Shown: positions 24,370-33,233, counted from the first letter of the stretch. The stretch is DNA of 40,185 bases from an uncultured Lachnospiraceae bacterium (GCA_902496125.1 CABUZU010000004.1:1-40185); one strand, 5' to 3'. Numbers and translations: made by a program. The notes: generated by a model not told the origin, from the sequence alone.

Positions 24370-26151
24370 CTACTTACTGTCCTCATTTTCTTCTTTGGTT
24401 TCATTATAGCTTAATAAAATATCTTTATCTAAAATATGTGGCAATGATTCCACAATAGTCATATCTTTACGACTTCCAATACTAGGAACCACATGGTTAT
24501 TCGTAAACCAATTAAATCCTTCTGTTAAAGACTCTCCCGACATTTTTTGCTCTATTGTCTTTGGATAAGTAATTTCTACATTTTCTGGAACACTGTTTAA
24601 TCCAGCAATTTTATAAAACTCATCTTTTACACTTTTACTAAACTCAACACTCTCATAAGTGATTCCATCTTTTGATAATGGTACTAACTTATAATTTGAT
24701 TCTATTTTTCTTTCCATCACTTCTGTTACATTACAGGCGACACTTCCAAATCCTAATGGTTTTGCTGAACCTAATTTTAGTCCTAATCCTTCTGAACCAC
24801 TATTTAAAATCCAAATCAATTGATTGATCTGTTTGTTTGAAATTCCCTCAAAATATAATTTTCCTTTAAAAGTAATATTTTCTTTTAATGGACGAATCGT
24901 CTTATTTAAGTTTGTTGGTTCTATACTTTTATCAAGCTCTAGTTTGCGATGGTGCCAATAATATTTTCTGCCACGAAGCTTTCCATTTTCTACTACTAAT
25001 TTTTTTTCATTTGTAATATGATAATCATAAGTCCAAAATTTCGCATTCTTAGGTTTTTCTAAGTAAAACTCTACATTTCCCGTTTTAGATCCACTTAATG
25101 GTTGTAATGTAATTTCTTGATCATAATAATCCTTTGGATCTCTTTTTTCTTTCACATATAAATCTGCAAAGCGTATCTTTGAACCTCTAGAAGTTGTATT
25201 ATCTTTGCCTATATAACCAAACAAATCACAAGCTGGGCAATCATGTTCCTTACAAGGAGCAAATTCTCCTGCTAATGAACCAATTGTATTTTCAGTAATC
25301 TCCTTAGTAAAGCACGCAGGAGATAAATAGAAAATATCACTATTTTTTACTTCACTATAATTTACTGGAAAATACTGTCCATTCTTTCCATTTAAAAAAT
25401 CTTTAAAATCTTTTTCATACTCTTCATAAGCCTGTTTATTTTCTTCTGATAAAGCTGGTTGAGATAAATAAGATTCTAATACTCTTGACATTTTACGTTC
25501 AACGGCATCTCTTGAAAGTTTCTTTACTACATGATCACTCTTTTTTACAAAACGATGATAATATTTTTTTTCAACTCCCATTCCCCATTTAATTAAATAG
25601 GTATCTTTTTTATCCTTTTGTTTTTCAATATCTCCATTCCTGCGTTTTTGAAAACCTTTTGGATGTGGATATTCATTCGTATCTTCATCCAGTTCCTCTG
25701 CTACTCCAACTCGATTCGATCTTGCAGGCAATAAACTAAAGGTTTGATTTGCACTTCTACATAAAAGTCCAGGACTGAACATTTCATCTGTTCTTTTAAC
25801 TGGATGTTCATCTTCATTTAAAACACCCATACAGGAATCTGTCAATGTTTCATAAACACTTCGTACTACTCCTCGAATTTCACTACCTGGAATTACTGGT
25901 TCGTGGTATTCCTTATCATATCTCTCTAACGGATTTAAATCTGTATAGGAAAAGAAATCATAGGATTTATGCTCGTCTACTTTATCTGATTCACAAAACG
26001 CTCTATCAGAACTGGAATTAGGAATAAATAGAGGCTTTTTTGTTGTAATTTCATACTCGATGTAGCCAGTATGCTTATCTGTATCGTTATACTTTTCTGC
26101 TCTTTGTTTAGGAAAACTTATAAAATTATAAGGATTTAAAAAACCTTCCAT
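24370..26151 (-). CDS. Type III-D RAMP protein with zinc motif (TIGR03986-like, Cas7 group)
   Basis: 593 aa. It opens with FLNPYNFISFPKQ, the FxNPYNF start of the large type III-D RAMP family. EPVIPGSEIRGVVRSVYE is the RAMP helix after the first strand. CKEHDCPACDLFGYIG is a Cys-rich zinc-type motif just before a RAMP-like beta region, and LGLKLGSAKPLGFGSV is the glycine-rich loop. It probably forms one backbone end of the crRNA complex. DLNPLERYDKEYHEP holds acidic residues where Cas7 RNA-cleaving aspartates lie, but I cannot say whether it cuts. Four bp separate it from the Csx19-like gene. Confidence 0.85.
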   Translation of the reverse strand: MEGFLNPYNFISFPKQRAEKYNDTDKHTGYIEYEITTKKPLFIPNSSSDRAFCESDKVDEHKSYDFFSYTDLNPLERYDKEYHEPVIPGSEIRGVVRSVYETLTDSCMGVLNEDEHPVKRTDEMFSPGLLCRSANQTFSLLPARSNRVGVAEELDEDTNEYPHPKGFQKRRNGDIEKQKDKKDTYLIKWGMGVEKKYYHRFVKKSDHVVKKLSRDAVERKMSRVLESYLSQPALSEENKQAYEEYEKDFKDFLNGKNGQYFPVNYSEVKNSDIFYLSPACFTKEITENTIGSLAGEFAPCKEHDCPACDLFGYIGKDNTTSRGSKIRFADLYVKEKRDPKDYYDQEITLQPLSGSKTGNVEFYLEKPKNAKFWTYDYHITNEKKLVVENGKLRGRKYYWHHRKLELDKSIEPTNLNKTIRPLKENITFKGKLYFEGISNKQINQLIWILNSGSEGLGLKLGSAKPLGFGSVACNVTEVMERKIESNYKLVPLSKDGITYESVEFSKSVKDEFYKIAGLNSVPENVEITYPKTIEQKMSGESLTEGFNWFTNNHVVPSIGSRKDMTIVESLPHILDKDILLSYNETKEENEDSK

Positions 26152-26155
26152 TTAT

Positions 26156-26488
26156 CTACACCTCCTCTAAACGATAATTTTGAATCGTCAATATATCATT
26201 TTCATCATATGAGATATAATTTACAACTTTTATCTTTCCTTTTTCTGTAAAAATAACTTCTTCATAAGTATCTTCATGAGGAATCTTCGTATCATTTATT
26301 ATCACTTCAATATCTTTTTTTCTTGCTTTAATAAAACGATACTCTTCTTTTTTATCAAATAAATGCAGTTCTAATAAACCTTCATCCGAAATTTCATCCA
26401 ATGAATTATAAGGCTGATAAATCATCTTATCTACATATAAAGCATACATCATTCCTTTTTGGGGAGCCTTTGATAATAATTCCATCAT
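26156..26488 (-). CDS. csx19: Csx19-like type III-D protein
   Basis: 110 aa. MMYALYVDKMIYQPYNS, then LLELHLFDKKEEYRFIKA, and a C-terminal VVNYISYDENDILTIQNYRLEE follow the pattern of the small Csx19 family found only in type III-D loci (alanine-rich start, L-E-hydrophobic-F-x-x-x-x-E-hydrophobic-R core, final YxxYDE...RL). It is shorter than typical Csx19 (about 150-170 aa). It overlaps the Cas7-Cas7 gene by 4 bp. Role in the complex unclear. I assign it from remembered family pattern plus context, so moderate confidence. Confidence 0.65.
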   Translation of the reverse strand: MMELLSKAPQKGMMYALYVDKMIYQPYNSLDEISDEGLLELHLFDKKEEYRFIKARKKDIEVIINDTKIPHEDTYEEVIFTEKGKIKVVNYISYDENDILTIQNYRLEEV

Positions 26489-27729
26489 TCTTTCCCTCCA
26501 TTCATCTTAAGATTTGTCAATGCCTCTTCAATATATTTCTCTTCTTCACCTACTTGTCCATTAATTAAGATTGGACCATTAGCAGAAAATACACCTCGAC
26601 CAATTGCAGTTTGTCCACCTACCGCTAAGAATCCATTTTGAAGGTCTTTTATCGCTAATAATAAAATACCTACTAGATCTTTTTCTTCTCCCTTAACAGA
26701 TATTTTAAGAGTTATCTTTCCATCTACATAAGTCTTTTCTTTATATAAAGAACCTGTCTTTGCTGATGACTCAAAACGGCTAATTCCTGTTCTTGTCATA
26801 ACAAGTGGCTTCGCATCCTTAATTTCTGTTTCATTAATTATAATTCTAGAAGAATGAGCATTTTCTTTATCAGCCGAACCAAACATCTTCTCTAACAATT
26901 TCTTATCTTCAAAAATTGTATTAATTCGATGTCTAATCGCTCCTGCAAAACTAGATCCTGGAATTACTGGAACCCCATGATCCGTTATATGCTCATAGTC
27001 TGGTTCTCCTTTTTTGGCCGCATATCTTCTAATACTAATTCCACCTTCTAATCTAAGCGGTACTTCAATATGAATTACATTCGGTTTATATTCTGCTTTT
27101 TCTAACCATGTTGGTAATTCATCATCTAAATCTTTCCAAGTTTCATCATCATAGGCATTTGTATAATTTAAATAATTGTCCTTATCGTAAGTTCTAGTTG
27201 AAATAGATAAAATCTTAAACTGACCAAAACCTCTTGTCTTTTTGCTTCCTAGACGAATCTCACCATTATTAATTCCATGAAAAACTTTAGAAAGAGCACT
27301 CTCCATTTCTTTTTCATCATCGTCTTTGCGAATTGTAAGTTCTAAATAAAAATGTGCTTTAGCTCTTGCTTCTAATATTTCCATATCAAACTTACTATTC
27401 GTTTTTGCGACTTTATTTTCATCTAATGCAACGCCATCTCTTACATTTAAGGATACCCCTTCATCAAAAGTTAAATCAGAAATAAATAGCGAGCTCATTT
27501 TTCCAACATCATCATTATCTGAATATCCCATTAAAGATTTTTCATTACCCTCTTTTTCAAGATAACTTCTCATCGCTCCTGCTAATGAAGTACCTGGAAT
27601 AAAAATCTCTTCATCAAAATTTCGTAATAAATCTGAATCTGTAAATTCATCTTCTCCAGACGATACACTAATTGGAGACACAAATTGGACTCTGACATAT
27701 AATACTTTTCGTTTTAAAATAGCACTCAT
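26485..27729 (-). CDS. Cas7-Cas7 fusion (two Csm3-like RAMP units)
   Basis: 414 aa made of two RAMP copies. Unit 1 (about 1-195): SPISVSSGEDEF, then EEIFIPGTSLAGAMRSYLE and GSKKTRGFGQFKI. Unit 2 (about 210-400): VPLRLEGGISIRR, VPVIPGSSFAGAIRHRI and GGQTAIGRGVFSA. Both contain an Asp (DSDLLRN; EPDYEHI) roughly where the RNA-cleaving Asp of Csm3 sits, so both may cut target RNA; this needs alignment. Overlaps both neighbours by 4 bp, hence translationally coupled. Fused Cas7 subunits are a known feature of type III-D and related compact complexes. Confidence 0.87.
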   Translation of the reverse strand: MSAILKRKVLYVRVQFVSPISVSSGEDEFTDSDLLRNFDEEIFIPGTSLAGAMRSYLEKEGNEKSLMGYSDNDDVGKMSSLFISDLTFDEGVSLNVRDGVALDENKVAKTNSKFDMEILEARAKAHFYLELTIRKDDDEKEMESALSKVFHGINNGEIRLGSKKTRGFGQFKILSISTRTYDKDNYLNYTNAYDDETWKDLDDELPTWLEKAEYKPNVIHIEVPLRLEGGISIRRYAAKKGEPDYEHITDHGVPVIPGSSFAGAIRHRINTIFEDKKLLEKMFGSADKENAHSSRIIINETEIKDAKPLVMTRTGISRFESSAKTGSLYKEKTYVDGKITLKISVKGEEKDLVGILLLAIKDLQNGFLAVGGQTAIGRGVFSANGPILINGQVGEEEKYIEEALTNLKMNGGKE

Positions 27730-29867
27730 TCGATATCTCCTCCCACTTTTAAACCTCTAACAAAATATTTTAATTCAGCAAGATATGCCCTATATGTTTC
27801 TTTATATAACTTATTGTCATCCCATTGGTTTTCAAATGGTATCGAATAATCTTTTTTCATTTCCTTTATAATATCATCTTTTAAAGCATTCGGATTTACT
27901 CTTAATAAATCTTTGCATAGATTTTTCTTATCACTTCCTACAAGTTTTTCTACTTGATTTGTCATTTCTTCATAAGATGGTGCATCTTTAAAAATCACCC
28001 TTATCTTTGCAATTGCTGCATTTAACTCATCCATTCGTTTCTTATAGACATTGGCTTCTTTTATCAATTCTTTTCTTACTTTTATTTGTAAACGCTGTTT
28101 AAATTCAGACTGTAGTAACTGCTTCATCAAATCTATTTGATCTAGTTTTATATTTTTTTCATCTTTACTACTCTCTTTATATTTTTCACTCTTTACCTTA
28201 AGACTTTTTGGAATCTCGTTTATTTCAATCTCTCCATATCCTTCTGATACACGTTCTCCAATAAATTTACCTTTCAAAAGTTCCGTATCGATTCCTGTTT
28301 CTGAATGTAAAATCATCGTACTTCCCTTTCCTAACGTATTAAAAATTGGTTTTCGTCTATTCCAAGTAACGTTATATCCACCAATGGTTTCAAATTTCAA
28401 AAATGGATTCATAATCTCTAAATCATGAATCTGTAGAATCTCTTCCAAATATTCTTTTAACACTTTAATATCTGTTGTTAACATACCAAATTCATTATAT
28501 AAAATTAAATCAGAAACTAAAGTAAGTTCTACAATCTTTAAACTTTTACTCTTTGATTTTTTTATAGTTTCTGATGAAATCAATTGAAAATCCACTGAAC
28601 CAAATTCTGTTGAACAACCATAACCCATTCGAACATTTTTTAAAGACTCTACAATATCTAAAATCTTTTCTGCTTGCTCTTTATTTGCATAAATCACTCC
28701 ACCAAATTTCTGTCCTGCACGAATACTTGCTAATTGATAAAATCCTTTTTCTGCTGCACGTCCAACAGACTTATCATCTGGTCTTGTATGGTGATAACTG
28801 ATTTCCGTTGCAACTTCCATAGCCGTTCCTTTTTTACTATCCATATAAGCTATATTTGCTGGAGTTAATTGAATATCTCTCAATTCTTTTTGGAAATCCA
28901 TTATACTTTTATCTAAATTTTTATTACTTACTTTTTTTCTAGTCTCTTCATCTAAATTATAAAGCATATCTCTTAATTGTGATGCATCTCCATCTTTTTC
29001 TTTTTGTAAAGAAACTTTACCTGGAAGACATCTTCTGGTATTATTCATGATGTAAGCATTTGAGATAATTAATTCATCTTTCGAAATAAACTCTTGATAT
29101 TCTTTCTTCGTCATCTCACCTGCAAGTAACCCTAATACCTTACTTCCTGCAATATAATCTTGTGTGTCTACCTCATTACCCGTTGCTGATTTACACATCA
29201 TTGCAGAATTGAGCTTAATTACATAATCTATTTTATTTTTCTCACCTAATTTTTGTTTTTTAATTTTAGTTGAATTTTGTTCATTTTGGTTTTCCTCAGA
29301 ATTTACTAACTCCATTTTTACAAGCCCAAGACCTCTTGTCCTAGAAACCCCTATATGCTTTACTAATGAAATCGCATTTTTTAGAATCTCTATCTCTTTA
29401 TCTTCGCCCTTGCAATTACATTCTGCTTCAAATTCCAAGCCTTTTTTAACTACGCGAATCGTTCTTAAAGAATTTTCATTCGCTACACCCGTATCTGAAT
29501 TTACAGAGGTTTGAGTCCTTGTGTAAGTATATTGATTTAATACATTCTGTGGGTTAGTTAGCTCTGGATATTTACATTTTTTTAATGCAGCTACTGTCTC
29601 ATCATAATCTTTAATATAGGCATTTGAAAGTGTAAACACTGAACTTTGATTACCTGCCATTCCAAACAGATTGTTATATTCGTTTTTCGTTATAAGACCC
29701 ATTTCTTGTAATTCCAATGCGGATTCTCGAATGCATCCCTTTATTCGTTTTGCTGGAATATATGGAATTCCATTTTCATCGTAAACTACATCCATATCTA
29801 CGACACTATTATAAGTTTCGCCAGAACATGTACATAAATCACTTAGAAGTGTTATCTTTATTTTCAT
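27726..29867 (-). CDS. csx10: Csx10-like multi-RAMP backbone protein with helical C-terminal extension
   Basis: 713 aa. Part 1 (about 1-190) is a RAMP unit with VVDMDVVYDENGIPYIPAKRIKGCIRE and GVSRTRGLGLVKME. Part 2 (about 215-430) has TQDYIAGSKVLGLLAGEM and VRMGYGCSTEFGSV. Part 3 (about 440-560) resembles the Csx10/Cas5 C-terminal half: LVSDLILYNEFGM, IGGYNVTWNRRKPIF, GKGSTMILHSE, GERVSEGYGEIEI. Residues 570-713 are highly charged and helical and match no RAMP; no separate Cas11 gene exists in the operon, so this tail could be a fused small subunit (inference). The start overlaps the Cas10 gene by 29 bp. Confidence 0.82.
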   Translation of the reverse strand: MKIKITLLSDLCTCSGETYNSVVDMDVVYDENGIPYIPAKRIKGCIRESALELQEMGLITKNEYNNLFGMAGNQSSVFTLSNAYIKDYDETVAALKKCKYPELTNPQNVLNQYTYTRTQTSVNSDTGVANENSLRTIRVVKKGLEFEAECNCKGEDKEIEILKNAISLVKHIGVSRTRGLGLVKMELVNSEENQNEQNSTKIKKQKLGEKNKIDYVIKLNSAMMCKSATGNEVDTQDYIAGSKVLGLLAGEMTKKEYQEFISKDELIISNAYIMNNTRRCLPGKVSLQKEKDGDASQLRDMLYNLDEETRKKVSNKNLDKSIMDFQKELRDIQLTPANIAYMDSKKGTAMEVATEISYHHTRPDDKSVGRAAEKGFYQLASIRAGQKFGGVIYANKEQAEKILDIVESLKNVRMGYGCSTEFGSVDFQLISSETIKKSKSKSLKIVELTLVSDLILYNEFGMLTTDIKVLKEYLEEILQIHDLEIMNPFLKFETIGGYNVTWNRRKPIFNTLGKGSTMILHSETGIDTELLKGKFIGERVSEGYGEIEINEIPKSLKVKSEKYKESSKDEKNIKLDQIDLMKQLLQSEFKQRLQIKVRKELIKEANVYKKRMDELNAAIAKIRVIFKDAPSYEEMTNQVEKLVGSDKKNLCKDLLRVNPNALKDDIIKEMKKDYSIPFENQWDDNKLYKETYRAYLAELKYFVRGLKVGGDIE

Positions 29868-31374
29868 TCTCAGCTACCTCCTCTTTGATGTACAAATCCA
29901 TGATTTCCAATGCATCATACCAAACTCGATATACTTTTTTATCCTCATCTAAAGCCTGCTCAAATTCTTTATGTCCTCTAGAAGCCAAAAATGCAACTTC
30001 TTTTTCAATCTCATTGATTCCACTAGGAATTACATTTCTTAATTGTTTTGATTTACTTCTCGGCATATTTTCATCATTAAATAACTTTAGCCACTTCTCT
30101 AATTTTTCTACACTATAATCCTTATTTTTATCATTTTCAATTGGAACATAATAAGGTCTATCTATAAATGATTTTTCTCCAGCTCCATAGTGTTTTTCTC
30201 GATAAGTTGATAAATTCGCTGCCCTAACATTGGTACAAATCTGGAAATCAAAATAATTTCCAATTTTTCCATTCTCTCCTCTATTTTCTTTTGCCTTGGC
30301 TCGATTTTTAGCACTACTACAACAAGCTTCTACTACTTGGTAAGCATCTGAAAATGGAAAATGACTGTTAAAATATGCGATTCCAGCACAGGCACTAAAA
30401 GTTTTTTCTACTCCGTCAATTTTAAGTATTTCTTTTCCGATATTTTTTAAGAAATATTTCACAGCTGGAATTGCTAGTTTCGCATTGCAGACGAAAGTAA
30501 TATCATCTCCTGCTAGAATAATTTTATGATATAAATTTTCTTTAAAAGATAACTTATCCATATATTTTGTCATATTAATAAATGTTGATTTAAAAATTTT
30601 TGAAATTCCTATTGATATCTCTCTCATAATTGGAATTGCTTTATCATAATCAACTTTTTCTTTCATAATATTTCGAATAAACTGTCCCATGCTATTTCCA
30701 TCAATATGACACATGGCTAAAGTACTATCACTACCTTTTTCTGTAACCATATCATCGAGAATCATTCTTTTTTCACGACCTGAATCGATCTCTTCTTTAT
30801 TTTTCTTTCTCTTTAATCTAGCCTCTGTACAAAAATCTGTATGATTAGCATCATCTGAAAAAGTTAATGGATACCCCGTATTTGGATCATTTTTCATAAA
30901 TGGTAATGCACCCATTGGTTGACTTAATGGCATATAAGCTTTGATCTGCCTCATTTTTTCATTAATTAGTGCATAATCGTTTTTGTAAGAATCCGTCTTT
31001 TCAACTACTGCTACTGCAAGTTTTAATGAATAAGTATTTTCTAATACATATTTTGCAAGGAACTTATTTACCTTTTCGCAAATAGAACCTTCACGGAATA
31101 ATACATAAGCATTACCACCACCAATAAACATAACTTGCATTTTAATAGAGCTATCTTTTAAAAATGCCTCAGCATCATCATTTTCCCAATCTAACATATA
31201 TTCTTTTTCTGGTAAGTCTTTTTTATACTCTTTTAATCCATCTATTATGACATTATCTACAATTGCAGAAGCTCCAACAATCTCCTTTGCTGGATCGCTT
31301 TTAAAAATATAACTCTGTATCCCTCGAATATCATACATCGCAAGAACTTCTTTACTTTTTAATTCTTCTCGCAT
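29839..31374 (-). CDS. cas10: Cas10, compact form without HD nuclease domain
   Basis: 511 aa, well short of the 750-1000 aa usual in type III. It begins almost directly with palm 1: VLAMYDIRGIQSYIF (the D-x-x-GIQ-x-x-IF signature), so no N-terminal HD domain for ssDNA cleavage is present. Palm 2 carries KIILAGDDITFV, an AGDD version of the catalytic GGDD, with both aspartates kept, so cyclic oligoadenylate synthesis is plausible. A helical domain D-like tail follows (about 400-500). GGAGG precedes the ATG. Together with the CARF-HEPN gene upstream this indicates a signalling-only type III system. Confidence 0.9.
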   Translation of the reverse strand: MREELKSKEVLAMYDIRGIQSYIFKSDPAKEIVGASAIVDNVIIDGLKEYKKDLPEKEYMLDWENDDAEAFLKDSSIKMQVMFIGGGNAYVLFREGSICEKVNKFLAKYVLENTYSLKLAVAVVEKTDSYKNDYALINEKMRQIKAYMPLSQPMGALPFMKNDPNTGYPLTFSDDANHTDFCTEARLKRKKNKEEIDSGREKRMILDDMVTEKGSDSTLAMCHIDGNSMGQFIRNIMKEKVDYDKAIPIMREISIGISKIFKSTFINMTKYMDKLSFKENLYHKIILAGDDITFVCNAKLAIPAVKYFLKNIGKEILKIDGVEKTFSACAGIAYFNSHFPFSDAYQVVEACCSSAKNRAKAKENRGENGKIGNYFDFQICTNVRAANLSTYREKHYGAGEKSFIDRPYYVPIENDKNKDYSVEKLEKWLKLFNDENMPRSKSKQLRNVIPSGINEIEKEVAFLASRGHKEFEQALDEDKKVYRVWYDALEIMDLYIKEEVAENENKDNTSK

Positions 31375-31397
31375 TATTTACCTCCATAATTAATTCT

Positions 31398-31754
31398 TTA
31401 GTATTCTCTAAACTGAACAAAAGAAAAATAGGAAATTTTCTCTGTATCATCTCCGACCTTTTTTTCTTCTACTTTTCGTTCACTACATGCCGCTACTACT
31501 TTGATTCCATTTTTTTTTAGTTCAGAAATTACTGCAAAACAAATACAAAACTCCCCTTGGCATAACACGCAAGAAGGTTGCATTTTAATCATTTTATCTA
31601 CATAAGATTTCGCTAATTCATGAATTTCATTCGTTGAAGCAGCTGGATTGACATTTGGAAATGCCATATCCACTACTTCACCATATTCTTTTGCTGCTGC
31701 TAGTTGTTCGGTACCCCATTTTGTGCTGGGATGGTTTGAAAAATTTATAAACAT
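31398..31754 (-). CDS. Small CRISPR-linked protein of unknown function (Rossmann-like; possible ring-nuclease/CARF-related)
   Basis: 118 aa between the CARF-HEPN effector and Cas10, with its own AAGGAG site. MFINFSNHPSTKWGTEQL is followed by AAAKEYGEVVDMAFP, and the C-terminal half has CVLCQGEFCICFAVISEL and GIKVVAACSER, an alternating strand-helix pattern like a small Rossmann fold. The NFSnHP start loosely recalls Csx15-type accessory proteins, but the rest is different and I do not assign it. Three cysteines cluster in CVLCQGEFCIC. Position next to a nucleotide-activated RNase makes a signal-degrading or signal-sensing role plausible; this is inference. Confidence 0.55.
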   Translation of the reverse strand: MFINFSNHPSTKWGTEQLAAAKEYGEVVDMAFPNVNPAASTNEIHELAKSYVDKMIKMQPSCVLCQGEFCICFAVISELKKNGIKVVAACSERKVEEKKVGDDTEKISYFSFVQFREY

Positions 31755-31767
31755 TTATACTCCTTTT

Positions 31768-32097
31768 TTATCCAATACTTTTATACACTTCATTACCTAA
31801 ATCAATAAATAATTTAATTACCCTACCTAGTGTTTCTTGATCAGCTCTAGTACCTGTCTCTGCCATATGGTTAAAATTGTTTCTTTCATTTTTTAATAAT
31901 TTATATAAAAGAATCATATCCATAACCTGATTAGCATCTACTTTATGATTGACTGAGATATGGAGTGTCCCCATATCTATTAGTTCTCCACTTTTATTAT
32001 CTTTTATTTTTGCAACCATATTACTCATTTTATCTGGTGTTTTATATTCCTTTCTTCTTCCTTTCTTCAAATGAGCTAAGCTACTAAAAGCATCTAC
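31768..32097 (-). CDS. csx1: C-terminal HEPN part of the split csx1 effector (-1 frame)
   Basis: Open frame that continues the CARF protein after a -1 shift at 32097-32103: VDAFSSLAHLKKGRRKEYK and then helices with LLKNERNNFNHMAETG, which holds the HEPN catalytic RX4H motif (R-NNFN-H). It ends FIDLGNEVYKSIG. There is no ATG or ribosome-binding site at its head; the first usable codon is a TTG at 32070 without a Shine-Dalgarno. Independent translation therefore looks unlikely, and it is best read as the catalytic half of the upstream gene. With the shift the joined product is about 488 aa, normal for CARF-HEPN Csx1-type proteins. Confidence 0.78.
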   Translation of the reverse strand, partial: VDAFSSLAHLKKGRRKEYKTPDKMSNMVAKIKDNKSGELIDMGTLHISVNHKVDANQVMDMILLYKLLKNERNNFNHMAETGTRADQETLGRVIKLFIDLGNEVYKSIG

Positions 32098-33233
32098 TTT
32101 TTTCCTTCATATACAATAGATCCCCATCTAAAACATCCCATTGCAATTTGTGTAACCAACATATTTTCATCAGATTCATATTTTTTACTCAATTTTTCTT
32201 TTAATATTTGTAATACTTCGGTATCTTCCTCTTTTTTATACTCAATAATCTTTTTCTTATTTAACCATTCTTTAGGCATCTTAGCTTCAATATATGTAAT
32301 CGCTTGCTGATAAAATTTCTTTTTATAAAACCATGCTACAATATCTAATCCTGTACAAGAATTACTTAATAAATTTCCATAATCCTTTTTAATCTGATTC
32401 CAAAATATATTTAAAAGAGTATCTTTTTCACTTAATTCATTTGCCATTTCTCTAAATTCCCTAAGATTTTTATCAAATGAAACCATATCACACATTTGAA
32501 TTGATTCCACAATACTCTTCATTTTTTGAATCTCTTTGGGTACGTCCTTATTAATACTTTTATAATATTCTTCTAATTGTTCTACCCTTCCATACCTTGA
32601 AAATTCGTTAACTCCAGAAACAAAATCAAAAATCTTATATGTATTAGTTTGATCAATAATATCTTGTACAGATTTATCTCTATTAAAATCCATTGAATAA
32701 ATACCTTGGGGTTTAATACCATCGACTTTTAATAATGATATAATTGCATTCATGACTAGAACTACATTTCTAAATCCCCCTTGAGTATCAACCCATAAAT
32801 TTATCTCATCACTATTTTTATTAATATTCCAATATTGACGAATGGCATCTATAGTTTCAGAAATTGCTGAACCAAGTTTTTCCTTATTTTCATCCAAGTC
32901 AATTACTTCTACTCGCTTACCTTTACCTTTTTCTTCATCTGAAATTTTCATTCGTTCTAAATAAAAATCAACAGCACTTATTTTTTTAGATTTTTTATTA
33001 TATATAAACTTTCTAGGCTCTTGTGCCTTAGGTGTTGCCAAAATAATAATTTTATCTAAACTTTTTTCTTTTTTTAAAATCATTTTACTAGTCGGTTCTA
33101 ATTGACTATAATACGCTTCTCCCTCATTATCGTCCTCTTGTAATCTAAAATAATTTTTTGTTAATTCAGGATTTTCTACTTTAGAATTTAACGGAAGTGT
33201 GCTCATTGCCATTACTATAATATTCTTCCCCAT
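32094..33233 (-). CDS. csx1: CARF-domain part of a Csx1-type CARF-HEPN effector
   Basis: 379 aa, first gene of the operon, ATG after AAGGAG. The N-terminal 200 residues look like a CARF (Rossmann) domain of the TM1812/DxTHG group: NIIVMAMSTLPLN first strand, KSLDKIIILATPKAQE, and WVDTQGGFRNVVLVMNA, where DTQGGFR replaces the usual DxTHGFR. The rest is helical (WNQIKKDYGNLL, FYKKKFYQQAITYIEAKMP) and the frame ends FRWGSIVYEGKK*. It contains no histidine at all, so it lacks the RX4H catalytic site; that site is encoded in the -1 frame immediately downstream. It should bind cyclic oligoadenylate made by Cas10 and activate the HEPN RNase. Confidence 0.85.
   Translation of the reverse strand: MGKNIIVMAMSTLPLNSKVENPELTKNYFRLQEDDNEGEAYYSQLEPTSKMILKKEKSLDKIIILATPKAQEPRKFIYNKKSKKISAVDFYLERMKISDEEKGKGKRVEVIDLDENKEKLGSAISETIDAIRQYWNINKNSDEINLWVDTQGGFRNVVLVMNAIISLLKVDGIKPQGIYSMDFNRDKSVQDIIDQTNTYKIFDFVSGVNEFSRYGRVEQLEEYYKSINKDVPKEIQKMKSIVESIQMCDMVSFDKNLREFREMANELSEKDTLLNIFWNQIKKDYGNLLSNSCTGLDIVAWFYKKKFYQQAITYIEAKMPKEWLNKKKIIEYKKEEDTEVLQILKEKLSKKYESDENMLVTQIAMGCFRWGSIVYEGKK
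32097..32103 (-). other. A_AAA_AAG slippery heptamer before the csx1 stop codon
   Basis: On the minus strand the zero frame reads GGA AAA AAG TAG. The heptamer A_AAA_AAG is the same one used by dnaX for -1 ribosomal frameshifting, is in the correct phase, and is followed at once by UAG (32094-32096). A Shine-Dalgarno-like GAAGGA abuts it upstream. I see only weak stems downstream, so the stimulatory structure is not convincing. Confidence 0.7.

Noticed and set aside
31768..32070. Independent 100-aa HEPN protein started at the TTG at 32070
   Set aside because: No Shine-Dalgarno precedes it and nine sensible codons lie upstream in frame back to the slippery site, so a joined product explains it better.
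32041..32093. Strong pseudoknot or stem-loop downstream of the slippery heptamer
   Set aside because: Only 3-bp stems (for example AGC-TTA-GCT) could be drawn; not enough to claim a stimulatory structure.
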